This document shows, piece after piece, positions 37,975 to 47,029 of a stretch of 64,000 bases of DNA; the stretch's first letter is position 1, and each line of letters opens with the position of its first letter. This stretch comes from Actinoallomurus soli (GTDB lineage Bacteria; Actinomycetota; Actinomycetes; Streptosporangiales; Streptosporangiaceae): NCBI RefSeq assembly GCF_024055715.1, contig NZ_JAMXMV010000007.1, forward strand, positions 124,001 through 188,000. Reading direction: 5' to 3'. The notes under the pieces are model-generated. The model saw only the letters and a program-made list of their open reading frames with translations. It had not been told where the DNA came from and searched no databases. The translations under genes and the position numbers were made by a program.

Positions 37975-39288
37975 TCAGCGGCCGGTCGCGGAGCGCCGGC
38001 GCCGGGCCAGAGCGTCGATGCTCGCGGCGAGCAACAGGAACCCACCCGTGATCAGGTAGTTCGCGTACGCCTTCGCACCCAGCAGGCCGAGACCGTTGTC
38101 GATGATCGCGATGACCAGACCACCGAGGATCGCGTCACGCGCCTTGCCCTTGCCGCCGAACAGGCTGGTGCCGCCGATGACGGCGGCGCCGACCGCGTAC
38201 AGCAGCGTGTTGCCGGCACCGGCGTCCGGGGTGACCGAGTTCAGGCGGGAGGCCGCCACGATGCCGCTGATCGCGGCGAGCAGCGAACCGATCATGAACA
38301 CGGACATCCGGATGCGGTTGACGTTGATGCCGGCCCGCCGCGCCGCCTCGGCGTTGCCGCCGACCGCGTACACGTGACGGCCGTAGGCGGTCCGGCTCAG
38401 GACGAACGTGCAGATGATGAGCAGGACCGCGACCAGGGGCACGCCCCAGGGGATGCCGCCGAAGAACGGCGCCAGCGGGGTGCGCGCACGGTTCAGGTTG
38501 AGGATGTACGCGCCGCCCAGGAGCGCGATCGCGACCAGGACGACCTGGACGACGACGAGCGCCAGGGGCTGGTTGGACAGGCCCTTGGAGTTCTGCCGCT
38601 GCCAGCGCAGCAGCCTGACGGCGGCGAACAGGAGGACGCAGACGACCGCTATCGTCCAGCCCAGCCAGACCGGCATGTACTTGTTGGCCAGCGCGTAGAC
38701 GACCTTGTCGTGGACGGGAACGGTCCCGCCCTCGCCGATCAGTTTCAGCGCGATGCCCTGCAGGCCGAGGAACAACGCCAGGGTCACGACGAACGATGGA
38801 ATGCGCACGATGGCGACCAGCGCGCCGATGGCGGCGCCGATGACCAGACCGGTCACGGCCGCGGCGAGCACCGCGACGTACCAGGGCTGGCCTCCGTCGA
38901 CCAGGAGCTTGCCCATCACCGCCGCGCACGCGCCGCTCGCGACGCCCGCCGACAGGTCGATCTCGCCGAGGAGCAGGACGAACACCAGGCCCATCGCGAG
39001 GATCGTGACGGGCAGCGCCTGCACGAGCAGGTTCGCGATGTTGCCCTTGCTGAGGAACGTCTCCGGGCGCAGCCCGTAGAACAGGATGATCAGGACGACG
39101 AGCCCGAACACCGCCGGCAGCGCGCCGAGGTCTCCGGACCGCAGTTTGACGACGTAACCGCTGAGCGCCGAAGACACCGTCTGCTGACGGGTGTCGGCCG
39201 AGAAGTCCGAGTCCGCCAGGGTGGCCGTCGCCGCCCGCTTCTCGGGCGCCGGCTCGACCACGTTCGGCTCGGGGGTTTCGGTGGACAT
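37975..39288 (-). CDS. xylH: Sugar ABC permease, XylH/RbsC type (CUT2)
   Basis: 437 aa, about ten or more hydrophobic segments after a polar N-terminus. The core begins at LRPETFLSKGNIANLL and contains LLLGEIDLSAG and ARRAGINVNRIRMSVFMIGSLLAAISGI, which are hallmarks of XylH. The ATG at 39288 (MSTETPEPN) has GAGGT upstream. The ATPase gene ends 7 bp before it. It transports a monosaccharide with the ATPase and lipoprotein encoded upstream. Xylose is the best guess from family, but no xylA or xylB is present here. Confidence 0.88.
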   Translation of the reverse strand: MSTETPEPNVVEPAPEKRAATATLADSDFSADTRQQTVSSALSGYVVKLRSGDLGALPAVFGLVVLIILFYGLRPETFLSKGNIANLLVQALPVTILAMGLVFVLLLGEIDLSAGVASGACAAVMGKLLVDGGQPWYVAVLAAAVTGLVIGAAIGALVAIVRIPSFVVTLALFLGLQGIALKLIGEGGTVPVHDKVVYALANKYMPVWLGWTIAVVCVLLFAAVRLLRWQRQNSKGLSNQPLALVVVQVVLVAIALLGGAYILNLNRARTPLAPFFGGIPWGVPLVAVLLIICTFVLSRTAYGRHVYAVGGNAEAARRAGINVNRIRMSVFMIGSLLAAISGIVAASRLNSVTPDAGAGNTLLYAVGAAVIGGTSLFGGKGKARDAILGGLVIAIIDNGLGLLGAKAYANYLITGGFLLLAASIDALARRRRSATGR

Positions 39289-39295
39289 GTAAACC

Positions 39296-40081
39296 TCAGA
39301 TGCTTTCTGCCGCGGTCGAGGGGGCGAGGCCCAGGTCACCCGAGCGGCCCGTGGTGATCAGCTCGACGACCTGGCTGTGGGTGACCTCGGACCGTTTGAC
39401 GTCGGCGGCGACGCGGCCGAGGTACAGGCACGTGATCCGGTCCGCCACCTCGAAGACGTCGTTCATGTTGTGCGAGATCAGCACGACGCCGTGGCCGGTC
39501 TCCGCGAGACGGCGCACGAGGTCGAGGACCTGCCGGGTCTGCGCGACGCCGAGCGCCGCGGTCGGCTCGTCCAGGATCACGACCTTGGACTCCCACAGCA
39601 CGGCCTTGGCGATCGCGACGGTCTGCCGCTGGCCGCCGGACAGGCTCGCCACCTGCTGGCGGACCGACTTGACGGTGCGCACCGAGAGCCTGGCCAGCGT
39701 CTCGCGGGCGGCCTGCTCCATGCCGGCCTCGTCCAGGACGATGCCCTTCTTGCGCTCCCGGCCGAGGAACATGTTCTGGGCGATGTCGAGGTTGTCGGCC
39801 AGGGCGAGGTCCTGGTAGACGATCTCGATCCCGAGGTCGGCGGCGTCGCGGGGGCCGCTGATGCTCACCGGCTTGCCGTTGAACCTCACCTGGCCCGAGT
39901 CGATCGGGTGGATGCCGGCGATGCACTTGATCAGCGTGGACTTGCCGGCGCCGTTGTCGCCGACGAGGGCGGTCACCTGTCCGGGGTAGACCGCGAGGTC
40001 GATGTCGTGGAGCACATGGATGGCTCCGAAGCTCTTGTTGATCCCCGCCAGCTCGAGGGCCGGGGTTCCGTTGTCAGACAA
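39296..40081 (-). CDS. xylG: Sugar ABC ATPase, single nucleotide-binding domain (XylG-like)
   Basis: 261 aa. Walker A GDNGAGKS (residues 41-48), signature LSGGQ (147-151), Walker B KVVILD (166-171) with catalytic Glu172. XylG and RbsA usually have two fused ATPase domains (about 500 aa). This protein has one, as in the GguA-like or FrcA subgroup, so it must act as a homodimer. TTG start at 40081 with AGGGAG 9 nt upstream. It lies between the lipoprotein and the permease on one transcript. Confidence 0.9.
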   Translation of the reverse strand: MSDNGTPALELAGINKSFGAIHVLHDIDLAVYPGQVTALVGDNGAGKSTLIKCIAGIHPIDSGQVRFNGKPVSISGPRDAADLGIEIVYQDLALADNLDIAQNMFLGRERKKGIVLDEAGMEQAARETLARLSVRTVKSVRQQVASLSGGQRQTVAIAKAVLWESKVVILDEPTAALGVAQTRQVLDLVRRLAETGHGVVLISHNMNDVFEVADRITCLYLGRVAADVKRSEVTHSQVVELITTGRSGDLGLAPSTAAESI

Positions 40082-40108
40082 CGCTGCGTACTCCCTAAAA
40101 GGCGCGAT

Positions 40109-40134
40109 GGGGCGCCCGGTGACCCGGGCGCCCC
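40109..40134 (-). terminator. Intercistronic hairpin between sugar-binding protein and ATPase genes
   Basis: A perfect 11-bp stem (40109-40119 with 40124-40134) with a 4-nt loop, just after the lipoprotein stop. It probably causes partial termination and stabilises the upstream message, giving an excess of binding protein over ATPase. Confidence 0.75.
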
Positions 40135-40141
40135 TCGTCCC

Positions 40142-41236
40142 TTACTGAATTCCGGCGGCCTTGCACTTGGCGGCGTAGGCGCCCTTGCAGAGGTCGGCGG
40201 CGGTGATGCCGCTGCCGCCGTCGGTGACGACCTGCTTCACGTTGTCCTTGGTGATCAGGACCGGGTTCAGCAGGATCGACGCCACCTGGCGGTGGCCCTG
40301 CGGGTCGTTGGAGGTCGCGTTGGTCTGGGGCTTCTGACCCTTCGCCAGCGCGGTGACGACCTGGACGAGGCTGTCGGCCTCCAGCTTGTTCGGCTTGTAG
40401 ACCGTCATGCACTGGCTGCCGTCGAGGATGTTCTGCAGACCCTGGACGGTCGCGTCCTGACCGGTCACCGGGACGTTGCCGGCGTGGTTCTTCTTGAGGA
40501 TCGAGATCGCGGCGTTGCCGAGGCCGTCGTTGGCGGCGAGCACACCGTCGACCTTGCCCTTCTGCTGCGTGTAGATCTGCTCGAAGATCGTGGCGGCCTG
40601 CTGGTTGTCCCAGTCGGGCACGGCCTGCTCGGCGACCTTGGTGTAGTTGGACACCTTGTCCAGGACCTCGTGCGCGCCCTGCTTGAACAGGGTGGCGTTG
40701 TTGTCCGTGGGCGAGCCGTCCAGGTAGACGATGTTCGACTTCTTGTCACCCAGGCACTTCTGCAGGCCCTGGCCCTGGACCCGGCCGACCTGGACGCCGT
40801 CGAACGACACGTAGTAGTCGGCGGACCCACCGAGGGTCAGCCGGTCGTAGTCGATCGTCTGGACGCCCTGAGCCTTGGCCTTCTGCTCGATCGCCGCGCC
40901 GGAGTTGGAGTCGAGGTTGACGATCGCCAGCATGGTCACGCCGCTGGTGATCATCTGGTCGGCGATCGTCTGCATCCGCTGCTTGTCGCCTTCGGCGTTC
41001 TGGATGTCGGCGGGGATGCCGGCGGCCGCGAACTCCTTCTTGAGCACCGGGAGGTCGAAGTTCTCCCAGCGGACGGAGGACTTCGTGTCCGGGAGGATGA
41101 CGCCGACCTTGGCCTTCGCCTTGGCCGAGCCGCCACCCTTGGAGTCGCTCTTGTTGTCGCTGCCGCCGCAGCCGGCGAGGCCGGCGGTCGCCATGGCCGC
41201 GAAAGCGGCGATACAGGCCGTGCGCTTGAAGATCAC
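40142..41236 (-). CDS. xylF: Sugar-binding lipoprotein, XylF-like
   Basis: 364 aa. Lipobox LAGC with the modified Cys at residue 23. The binding fold starts at KVGVILPDTKSSVRWENFD, the XylF signature, with later AANDGLGNAAISILKK and VTGQDATVQGLQNIL. GTG start at 41236, with AAGGTG just upstream. An in-frame start at 41284 is less likely. It captures a monosaccharide (probably xylose) for the permease and ATPase genes downstream. Confidence 0.9.
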   Translation of the reverse strand: MIFKRTACIAAFAAMATAGLAGCGGSDNKSDSKGGGSAKAKAKVGVILPDTKSSVRWENFDLPVLKKEFAAAGIPADIQNAEGDKQRMQTIADQMITSGVTMLAIVNLDSNSGAAIEQKAKAQGVQTIDYDRLTLGGSADYYVSFDGVQVGRVQGQGLQKCLGDKKSNIVYLDGSPTDNNATLFKQGAHEVLDKVSNYTKVAEQAVPDWDNQQAATIFEQIYTQQKGKVDGVLAANDGLGNAAISILKKNHAGNVPVTGQDATVQGLQNILDGSQCMTVYKPNKLEADSLVQVVTALAKGQKPQTNATSNDPQGHRQVASILLNPVLITKDNVKQVVTDGGSGITAADLCKGAYAAKCKAAGIQ

Positions 41237-41547
41237 GTCGACACCTTCTTCGGGGGTCCCCAGGAACGGTTTGTTTGGGCGCACAACGTATTCCGCTGGC
41301 CTGAGTTCGTATAGGGGTAGGAAGCCGGAGAAATCCGACGGTTACGACATCGAAATCTTCTCGTCACATAACACTCAGCAGGCATCAAGTCACTCAGAGC
41401 AACCGATTCGGCGAAGTCGTTTCCGGGCCCCCATGACGCCGCGCTCCGGAGCGGTCGCCCGATGGACGGGAAACTGTTTTCCCAGGTACGCCGCGGAATG
41501 CGAGCCGGGCGCGTGGCCGCCGGGGCGGGGCGGTTAGTGTCGGCATC
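41237..41547. promoter_or_regulatory. 311-bp divergent promoter region, with GGGAAA/TTTCCC dyad
   Basis: It separates the xylF-like gene from gnd. It contains the dyad GGGAAA-CTGT-TTTCCC (41468-41483) and the palindrome CGCTCCGGAGCG (41442-41453). TAGTGT at 41535-41540 is a likely -10 box for gnd. No gene is evident. Confidence 0.5.
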
Positions 41548-42972
41548 ATGGGTAGCCAGATCGGTGTCACCGGGCTCGCCGTCATGGGCCAGAACCTCGC
41601 GCGCAACATCGCGCGGCACGGGTTCCCGGTGGCCGTGCACAACCGAACCGAGAGCCGCACCAAGCAGCTCATCGAGCACCACGGCGACGAGGGCGACTTC
41701 ACGCCCGCCTACTCCCTGGAGGAGTTCGTCGCCGCGCTGGACCGGCCTCGCCGGATCATCATCATGGTCAAGGCGGGTGCGCCCGTCGACGCCGTGATCA
41801 AGGACCTCATCCCGCTCCTCGACGCCGGCGACATCATCATCGACGGCGGGAACTCGCACTACGAGGACACCCGGCGACGCGTCGCCGAGCTCGCCGAGCA
41901 CGACCTCCACTTCGTCGGCGCCGGGATCTCCGGCGGCGAGGAGGGCGCTCTGAACGGGCCGAGCATCATGCCGGGCGGCCCGCAGGAGGCGTACGCCCCC
42001 GTCGAGCCGATCCTCACCGCCATCGCCGCGCAGGTGGACGGCACGCCGTGCTGCGCCTACATCGGCCCGGACGGCGCGGGCCACTACGTGAAGATGGCCC
42101 ACAACGGCATCGAGTACGCCGACATGCAGCTCATCGCGGAGGCGTACGACCTGCTCACGCACGCCGCCGGGCTGAGCGCCCCGGAGATCGCGCGCGTCTT
42201 CGAACAGTGGAACGAGGGCGACCTGGAGTCGTTCCTCATCGAGATCACCGCCAAGGTGCTCGCGCACACCGACGAGACCACCGGCGGGCCGCTCGTCGAC
42301 GTGATCCTGGACGAGGCCGAGCAGAAGGGCACCGGCCGCTGGACCGCCCAGTCGGCGCTGGAGCTCGGCGTCCCGGTGACCGCGATCACCGAGGCGGTGT
42401 TCGCCCGCGCCCTGTCCGCCCGCAAGGACGAGCGGACCAAGGCGTCGAAGATCCTGCCGGGCCCGTCCGCCGGGCAGGCGGGAGACGACTTCGTCGACGC
42501 GGTGCGCGACGCGCTCTACGCCTCGAAGGTCGTGGCCTACGCGCAGGGCTTCGAGCAGATCCGCGCCGCGTCGAAGGAGTACGACTGGGACGTCCAGCCG
42601 GGCACGCTGGCGACGATCTGGCGCGGCGGCTGCATCATCCGCGCCCGGTTCCTCGACCGGATCAAGGACGCCTACGACCGCGACCCGGAGCTGTCCAACC
42701 TCCTCCTGGACGACTACTTCCGCGACGCCGTCGCGGGCGCCCAGGACGCCTGGCGGAAGGTCGTGCGCACGGCGGTGGAGCTGGGCGTTCCCACGCCCGC
42801 GTTCTCCTCGGCGCTGGCCTACTACGACGGCTTCCGCCGGGAGCGCGGCCCCGCCTCGCTCCTCCAGGGCCTGCGGGACTTCTTCGGCGCGCACACCTAC
42901 CGCCGCACCGACCGCGAGGGCGTCTTCCACACGCTGTGGTCCGAGGACGGCCGCGAGGTCTCCGCGGACTGA
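41548..42972 (+). CDS. gndA: 6-phosphogluconate dehydrogenase (decarboxylating)
   Basis: 474 aa, oxidative pentose-phosphate pathway, makes ribulose 5-phosphate and NADPH. Rossmann motif GVTGLAVMGQNLARN at the N-terminus, substrate motif GAGISGGEEGALNGPSIMPGG and the catalytic Lys/Asn block HYVKMAHNGIEYADMQ. There is no ribosome site before the ATG. TAGTGT lies 7 nt upstream, which suits a leaderless mRNA. The 470-residue length matches the long GndA form rather than the short actinobacterial type. Confidence 0.95.
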   Translation: MGSQIGVTGLAVMGQNLARNIARHGFPVAVHNRTESRTKQLIEHHGDEGDFTPAYSLEEFVAALDRPRRIIIMVKAGAPVDAVIKDLIPLLDAGDIIIDGGNSHYEDTRRRVAELAEHDLHFVGAGISGGEEGALNGPSIMPGGPQEAYAPVEPILTAIAAQVDGTPCCAYIGPDGAGHYVKMAHNGIEYADMQLIAEAYDLLTHAAGLSAPEIARVFEQWNEGDLESFLIEITAKVLAHTDETTGGPLVDVILDEAEQKGTGRWTAQSALELGVPVTAITEAVFARALSARKDERTKASKILPGPSAGQAGDDFVDAVRDALYASKVVAYAQGFEQIRAASKEYDWDVQPGTLATIWRGGCIIRARFLDRIKDAYDRDPELSNLLLDDYFRDAVAGAQDAWRKVVRTAVELGVPTPAFSSALAYYDGFRRERGPASLLQGLRDFFGAHTYRRTDREGVFHTLWSEDGREVSAD

Positions 42973-43036
42973 GCCCGGCCGCGCCGGTCCATCCGGGCCA
43001 TCCGGTCCATCCGGCCGCAGTGGTCCCTCCGTCCAT

Positions 43037-43072
43037 CCGGCCGCCGGTGTCCGTACGGACGCCGGCGGCCGG
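43037..43072. terminator. Long palindromic hairpin between gndA and the SGNH hydrolase gene
   Basis: Positions 43037-43054 pair with 43055-43072, 17 of 18 bp perfect and no fixed loop. It lies between convergent genes and is bidirectional. Three tandem CCATCCGG copies (42989-43014) and a fourth at 43033 precede or overlap it. Confidence 0.85.
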
Positions 43073-43079
43073 TCGCGTG

Positions 43080-44237
43080 TCAGCGGGCGAACGGGCCGCC
43101 CGTGCCGAAGGCGTACGCTGCGAAGCGCTCCCCCATCCGGCGGTACCCGGCGGCGTTCGGGTGCAGCGCGTCGGGCAGGTCGGCGACGTCCGACTCGCCG
43201 AACAGCTCACGCCCGTCCAGGTAGTGCAGGTTCGGGTCCGCGGCCGAGCGCTCGCCCACGATCCGGTGCAGGACCTCCCGGATCACCGAGAGGCTCAGGG
43301 CGCCCTCGGCGAGCCGCGCCGCGTCGCCCGCCGTGCGGAAACGCACGGTCCCGTCCTCGATGTCGGGGACGGTCGGGCCGGGCAGGTCCTCCACCATCGG
43401 GCACAGGATGGGCGAGACGACCAGCAGCGGCGTGTCCGGATGGCCCTCGCGCACGGTGTCGAGGAAGCCGTGGACGGCGGGCTCGAAGGCCCGCAGCCGC
43501 ATGGTGTCGCCGTTGACGACGTTGATGCCGAGCTTGAGGCTGATCATGTCGGCGGGCAGGTCGCGGATCGTCCGGGCGGTGAACGGATCGAGCATGGCGT
43601 TGCCGGCCAGCCCGAGGTTGAGCACGTTCACGTCGGCGGCGTGCGCGGCGACGACCGGCCAGGTGCCGAGGGGGCCGTCGGCCTCCATGCAGTGGCTGAT
43701 CGAGCTGCCGTGGTGGACCCAGCGCGGCCGGGGATCGGGCTCCGGCGGATGCACCGGCCCGTCCGCGCGCAGCGCGATCAGCTCGACCTGGGCGCTCTGC
43801 GGGAGCCAGATCTCGACCTGCTTGCGCCCGGGCGGCAGCGGGCCGAAGCGCACCGTGGCGGGCTGCCCCGGCGTGACGTCCGGAGGCTTGATCCCGGACG
43901 GGTCCAGGGCGAGCACGTTGCCGTCGGGCGTGGGAACCCGCTCGGCCGGCACACCGTCCACGACCAGCGCGAAGACGCCGCCGGGGTTCGGCTCGCCGGT
44001 GAACGCCAGCGTCTTGGTGGTCAGCACGTCGAGTTCCAGCCCCGTCGCCTCGGTGACGAACACCATCCGGACGCCGGACGGCATGGCCACCACCAGCTCG
44101 CAGAACGGGCTCGGGATCTGCGACCTCGTCCAGCTCGGCAGCCGCCGGGGCCGGAGCCCGGCCGCGGTGCGCTCCAGGTCCAGCGCACCGCGGATCTCGA
44201 CGGGACCATCGAGCAGGGGGACGTCGGCAGGTGGCAT
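43080..44237 (-). CDS. SGNH/GDSL-type hydrolase with N-terminal beta-domain
   Basis: 385 aa, no signal peptide. The first 160 residues look like a beta-sandwich. The SGNH domain has block I HGSSISHC (nucleophile Ser179), the GxN-like LKLGINVVNGD, and block V DALHP (Asp356, His359). Two-domain architecture resembles CE2-type or rhamnogalacturonan-acetyl-esterase-like enzymes that deacetylate sugars. The specific substrate is not clear. ATG 44237, weak AAAGGT upstream. It is flanked by a hairpin on each side, so probably monocistronic. Confidence 0.8.
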   Translation of the reverse strand: MPPADVPLLDGPVEIRGALDLERTAAGLRPRRLPSWTRSQIPSPFCELVVAMPSGVRMVFVTEATGLELDVLTTKTLAFTGEPNPGGVFALVVDGVPAERVPTPDGNVLALDPSGIKPPDVTPGQPATVRFGPLPPGRKQVEIWLPQSAQVELIALRADGPVHPPEPDPRPRWVHHGSSISHCMEADGPLGTWPVVAAHAADVNVLNLGLAGNAMLDPFTARTIRDLPADMISLKLGINVVNGDTMRLRAFEPAVHGFLDTVREGHPDTPLLVVSPILCPMVEDLPGPTVPDIEDGTVRFRTAGDAARLAEGALSLSVIREVLHRIVGERSAADPNLHYLDGRELFGESDVADLPDALHPNAAGYRRMGERFAAYAFGTGGPFAR

Positions 44238-44394
44238 TTCGATCGACCTTTCGTTCCGGGGGGAGCGGCCACCACCGAACGTACGGCCCCGGAGACGCCG
44301 CGCGGAAGGTCGCGGAGACGTCGCGTCGAAGGTCACAGGAGCACCGCGCGGGAGGACATGGGCGTCCCCGCGCCGAAGGCCACGAGGACGCCGT

Positions 44395-44422
44395 GCGGGA
44401 GGTCGCGCCCGCGACCTCCCGC
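44395..44422 (-). terminator. Terminator hairpin downstream of pnkp
   Basis: GCGGGAGGTCGC (44395-44406) pairs with GCGACCTCCCGC (44411-44422) with a 4-nt loop, 13 bp beyond the pnkp stop. Confidence 0.85.
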
Positions 44423-44434
44423 GCGCGCCCCTGG

Positions 44435-47029
44435 TCAGAGGCGGGGATCCACCGGCTCGGACTCGAGCGCGAGCACGCCGAACACCGCCTGGTGCACCCG
44501 CCAGAGCGGCTCTCCGGCCGCGAGCCGGTCGAGGGCCTCCAGACCGAGGGCGTACTCCCGCATGGCCAGGGACCGCTTGCGGCCCAGCGACCGCTGCCGC
44601 AGCCGGTCGAGGTGCTCCGGCTCGGTGTAGTCCGGCCCGTAGATGATCCGCAGGTACTCCCGGCCCCGGCATTTCAGACCCGGCTGTACGAGGCGGCGCT
44701 CCCCGTCCGGCCCGGCGTCCGCCGGGCCCGCACCGCCCCCGGCCGGCGGCAGCGGCTTGACGACCATGCCCTCGCCGCCGGCCGCGGTCAGCTCCGTCCA
44801 CCACGCGACCGCCGCGGCCTCGTCGCCGTTCAGGTCGACGACGTGCGACCGCGTCGGCGCGAACAGCTCCTCGTCGGCGGCGGCCAGCCGGTCGGCGGCC
44901 TCCAGGTGCCACAGGTGGTCCCGCTCGGCGTACGAGCGGCCCTCTCCGGCCAGCACCTGGAACGGCGCCAGGCGCAGCCCCTTCAGCCCCTCCGTCGGCC
45001 AGCAGTAGCGCGCGTAGGCGTCCCGGAACAGCTCCGCGTTGGCCGAACGGCGCGCGACGCGGTCCCGCAGCGCCGCCACGTCGAGCCCCCGCGCGGCGGC
45101 GCGGTCGAGGGCGTCGGCGGCCATCGGCAGGGCGGCGCGGGCCGCCGCGCCGGTCGCGGCGTACTGGGTGCGCAGCAGCTCGACGGCCTTGGCCGACCAG
45201 GGCATCAGCTCGCAGTCCAGCACGAGCCACCCGGTCCCGAGGTCGGCGAACAGGCCGCCGGCGGCCGCCCGTACCCGCGCCAGGAACTCCTCGGTCATCG
45301 CCGGGTCCGGGAAGAACGCCCGGCCGGTCCGCGTGTAGACCGCCCCGGTCGTGCCGTCGTCGGCCCCGAAGCGGTCGGCGGCGGTCCGCTCGTCGCGGGC
45401 GACGACCACGACGGCGCGCGAGCCCATGTGCTTCTCCTCGCACACGACCCGCGCGACGCCCTGCCGCCGGTACGCCTCGAACGCCTCCGCCGGGTGCTCC
45501 AGGTACCCCTCCAGCGCGGACGTCGGCGCGGGGGCCATCGTCGGCGGCAGGTACACGAGCCAGCGGGGGTCGACGCCGAACCGGCTCATGACCTCCAGGG
45601 CCGGCCAGACGTTCTCGTCGCGGACGCTGACGCGGCCCATGAGCCGGGTCTCGACCGCCTCCCGTACGTCCGTGACGCGCAGTACCCCGGACTCCCGGTG
45701 CGAGCCGGGGACCGCCTCGGCCTCCGGGACCAGCGGGCGGACCGGCTCGTACCAGACCCGGTGCGCCGGAACCGAGACGAGGCTCTTCTCGGGGTAGCGC
45801 AGGGCCGTCAGCCGGCCGCCGAAGACACAGCCGGTGTCGACGCACAGCGTGTTGTTGATCCACTCCGGCTCGGGCACCGGGGTGTGGCCGTACACGACCA
45901 TGGCCTCGCCCCGGTAGTCGTTCGCCCACGGGTACCGCACCGGAAGCCCGTACTCGTCCGTCTCCCCGGTCGTCTCGCCGTACAGCGCGAACGACCGTAC
46001 GCGGCCCGACGCCCGCCCGTGGTAGGCCTCCTTGAGCCCGGCGTGCGCGACGACGAGGCGCCCTGCGTCGAGGACCAGGTGGCTGACGAGGCCGTCCATG
46101 AAGGCCAGGGCCGCCTCGCGGAACTCCTCGGGTTCGTTCCCGAGCTGTTCGAGCGACTCGGCGAGCCCGTGGCCGACCGTGACCCTGCGTCCCTTGAGCG
46201 CGCGCACGAGCTTGTTCTCGTGGTTGCCGGGGACGCACAGCGCGGTTCCGGCGGCGACCATGCCCATGGCGAGGCGGAGCACGCCGGGGGTGTCCGGTCC
46301 CCGGTCGACCAGGTCGCCCAGGAGGACGGCGGTCCGGCCCTCGGGGTGCGCGGCGCCCACCGGGCGGCCGAGCGGGTCGCGCTCGATCACGTAGCCGAGC
46401 TCGGCGAGCAGGTCCTCCAGCTCGGCCCGGCAGCCGTGCACGTCGCCGATCAGGTCGAACGGGCCGGTGAGCCGCCGCCGGTCCGACCACGGCTTCTCGT
46501 ACGTGACGACGGCCCGGTCGATCTCCTCGCCGCGCAGCACGTACGCGCGCTTGAACTCCCGGTGCAGGCCGCGCAGCCCGCGCCGCAGCTCGCGGCGCTG
46601 CCGGGGCACGACGTGGTCGGGCAGGTCGCGGTCGGCCCGGGCGGCGTTGCGCTCCATCGCGACGGACTCGGGCACGTCGAGCACGATCGCGACGGCGAGC
46701 ACGTCATGCTCCTTGGCGATCCGCACCAGCTGCTCGCGCGAGCGCGGCTGCACGTTCGTGGCGTCCACGACCGTGAGCAGGCCGCGCCGCAGGCGCTTGC
46801 GCACGATGTAGTGCAGCAGGTCGAAGGCGTCGGCGGTGGCCGACTGGTCGTTCTCGTCGTCCGACACGACGCCCCGGCAGTGGTCCGAGGAGACCACCTG
46901 CGTCGGCGCGAAGTGCCGGCGGGCGAAGTGCGACTTGCCGGAGCCCGACACCCCGACCAGCACGACCAGCGCCATCTCCGGGATCCTGAGCTCCGGGACC
47001 TCGATCCCCGGACTCCCCAGCTCGGTCAT
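44435..47029 (-). CDS. pnkp: Polynucleotide kinase-phosphatase-ligase Pnkp (RNA repair)
   Basis: 864 aa with three domains. The N-terminal 5'-OH kinase has the P-loop GVSGSGKS (26-33). The central binuclear metallophosphoesterase, which heals 3' ends, has GDVHGC (195-200), GDLVDRG (238-244) and GNHEN (268-272). The C-terminal ligase/adenylyltransferase has the adenylated Lys533 in EEKHMGSRA. The enzyme heals and, with Hen1, seals broken RNAs such as tRNA cut by ribotoxins. The ATG at 47029 overlaps the hen1 stop by 4 bp, making it translationally coupled to its partner. Confidence 0.97.
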   Translation of the reverse strand: MTELGSPGIEVPELRIPEMALVVLVGVSGSGKSHFARRHFAPTQVVSSDHCRGVVSDDENDQSATADAFDLLHYIVRKRLRRGLLTVVDATNVQPRSREQLVRIAKEHDVLAVAIVLDVPESVAMERNAARADRDLPDHVVPRQRRELRRGLRGLHREFKRAYVLRGEEIDRAVVTYEKPWSDRRRLTGPFDLIGDVHGCRAELEDLLAELGYVIERDPLGRPVGAAHPEGRTAVLLGDLVDRGPDTPGVLRLAMGMVAAGTALCVPGNHENKLVRALKGRRVTVGHGLAESLEQLGNEPEEFREAALAFMDGLVSHLVLDAGRLVVAHAGLKEAYHGRASGRVRSFALYGETTGETDEYGLPVRYPWANDYRGEAMVVYGHTPVPEPEWINNTLCVDTGCVFGGRLTALRYPEKSLVSVPAHRVWYEPVRPLVPEAEAVPGSHRESGVLRVTDVREAVETRLMGRVSVRDENVWPALEVMSRFGVDPRWLVYLPPTMAPAPTSALEGYLEHPAEAFEAYRRQGVARVVCEEKHMGSRAVVVVARDERTAADRFGADDGTTGAVYTRTGRAFFPDPAMTEEFLARVRAAAGGLFADLGTGWLVLDCELMPWSAKAVELLRTQYAATGAAARAALPMAADALDRAAARGLDVAALRDRVARRSANAELFRDAYARYCWPTEGLKGLRLAPFQVLAGEGRSYAERDHLWHLEAADRLAAADEELFAPTRSHVVDLNGDEAAAVAWWTELTAAGGEGMVVKPLPPAGGGAGPADAGPDGERRLVQPGLKCRGREYLRIIYGPDYTEPEHLDRLRQRSLGRKRSLAMREYALGLEALDRLAAGEPLWRVHQAVFGVLALESEPVDPRL

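Noticed and set aside
44238-46490. Long in-frame upstream extension of the SGNH hydrolase through pnkp
   Set aside because: The added residues are low-complexity shadow sequence of pnkp. The ATG at 44237 gives a clean N-terminal domain and a ribosome site.
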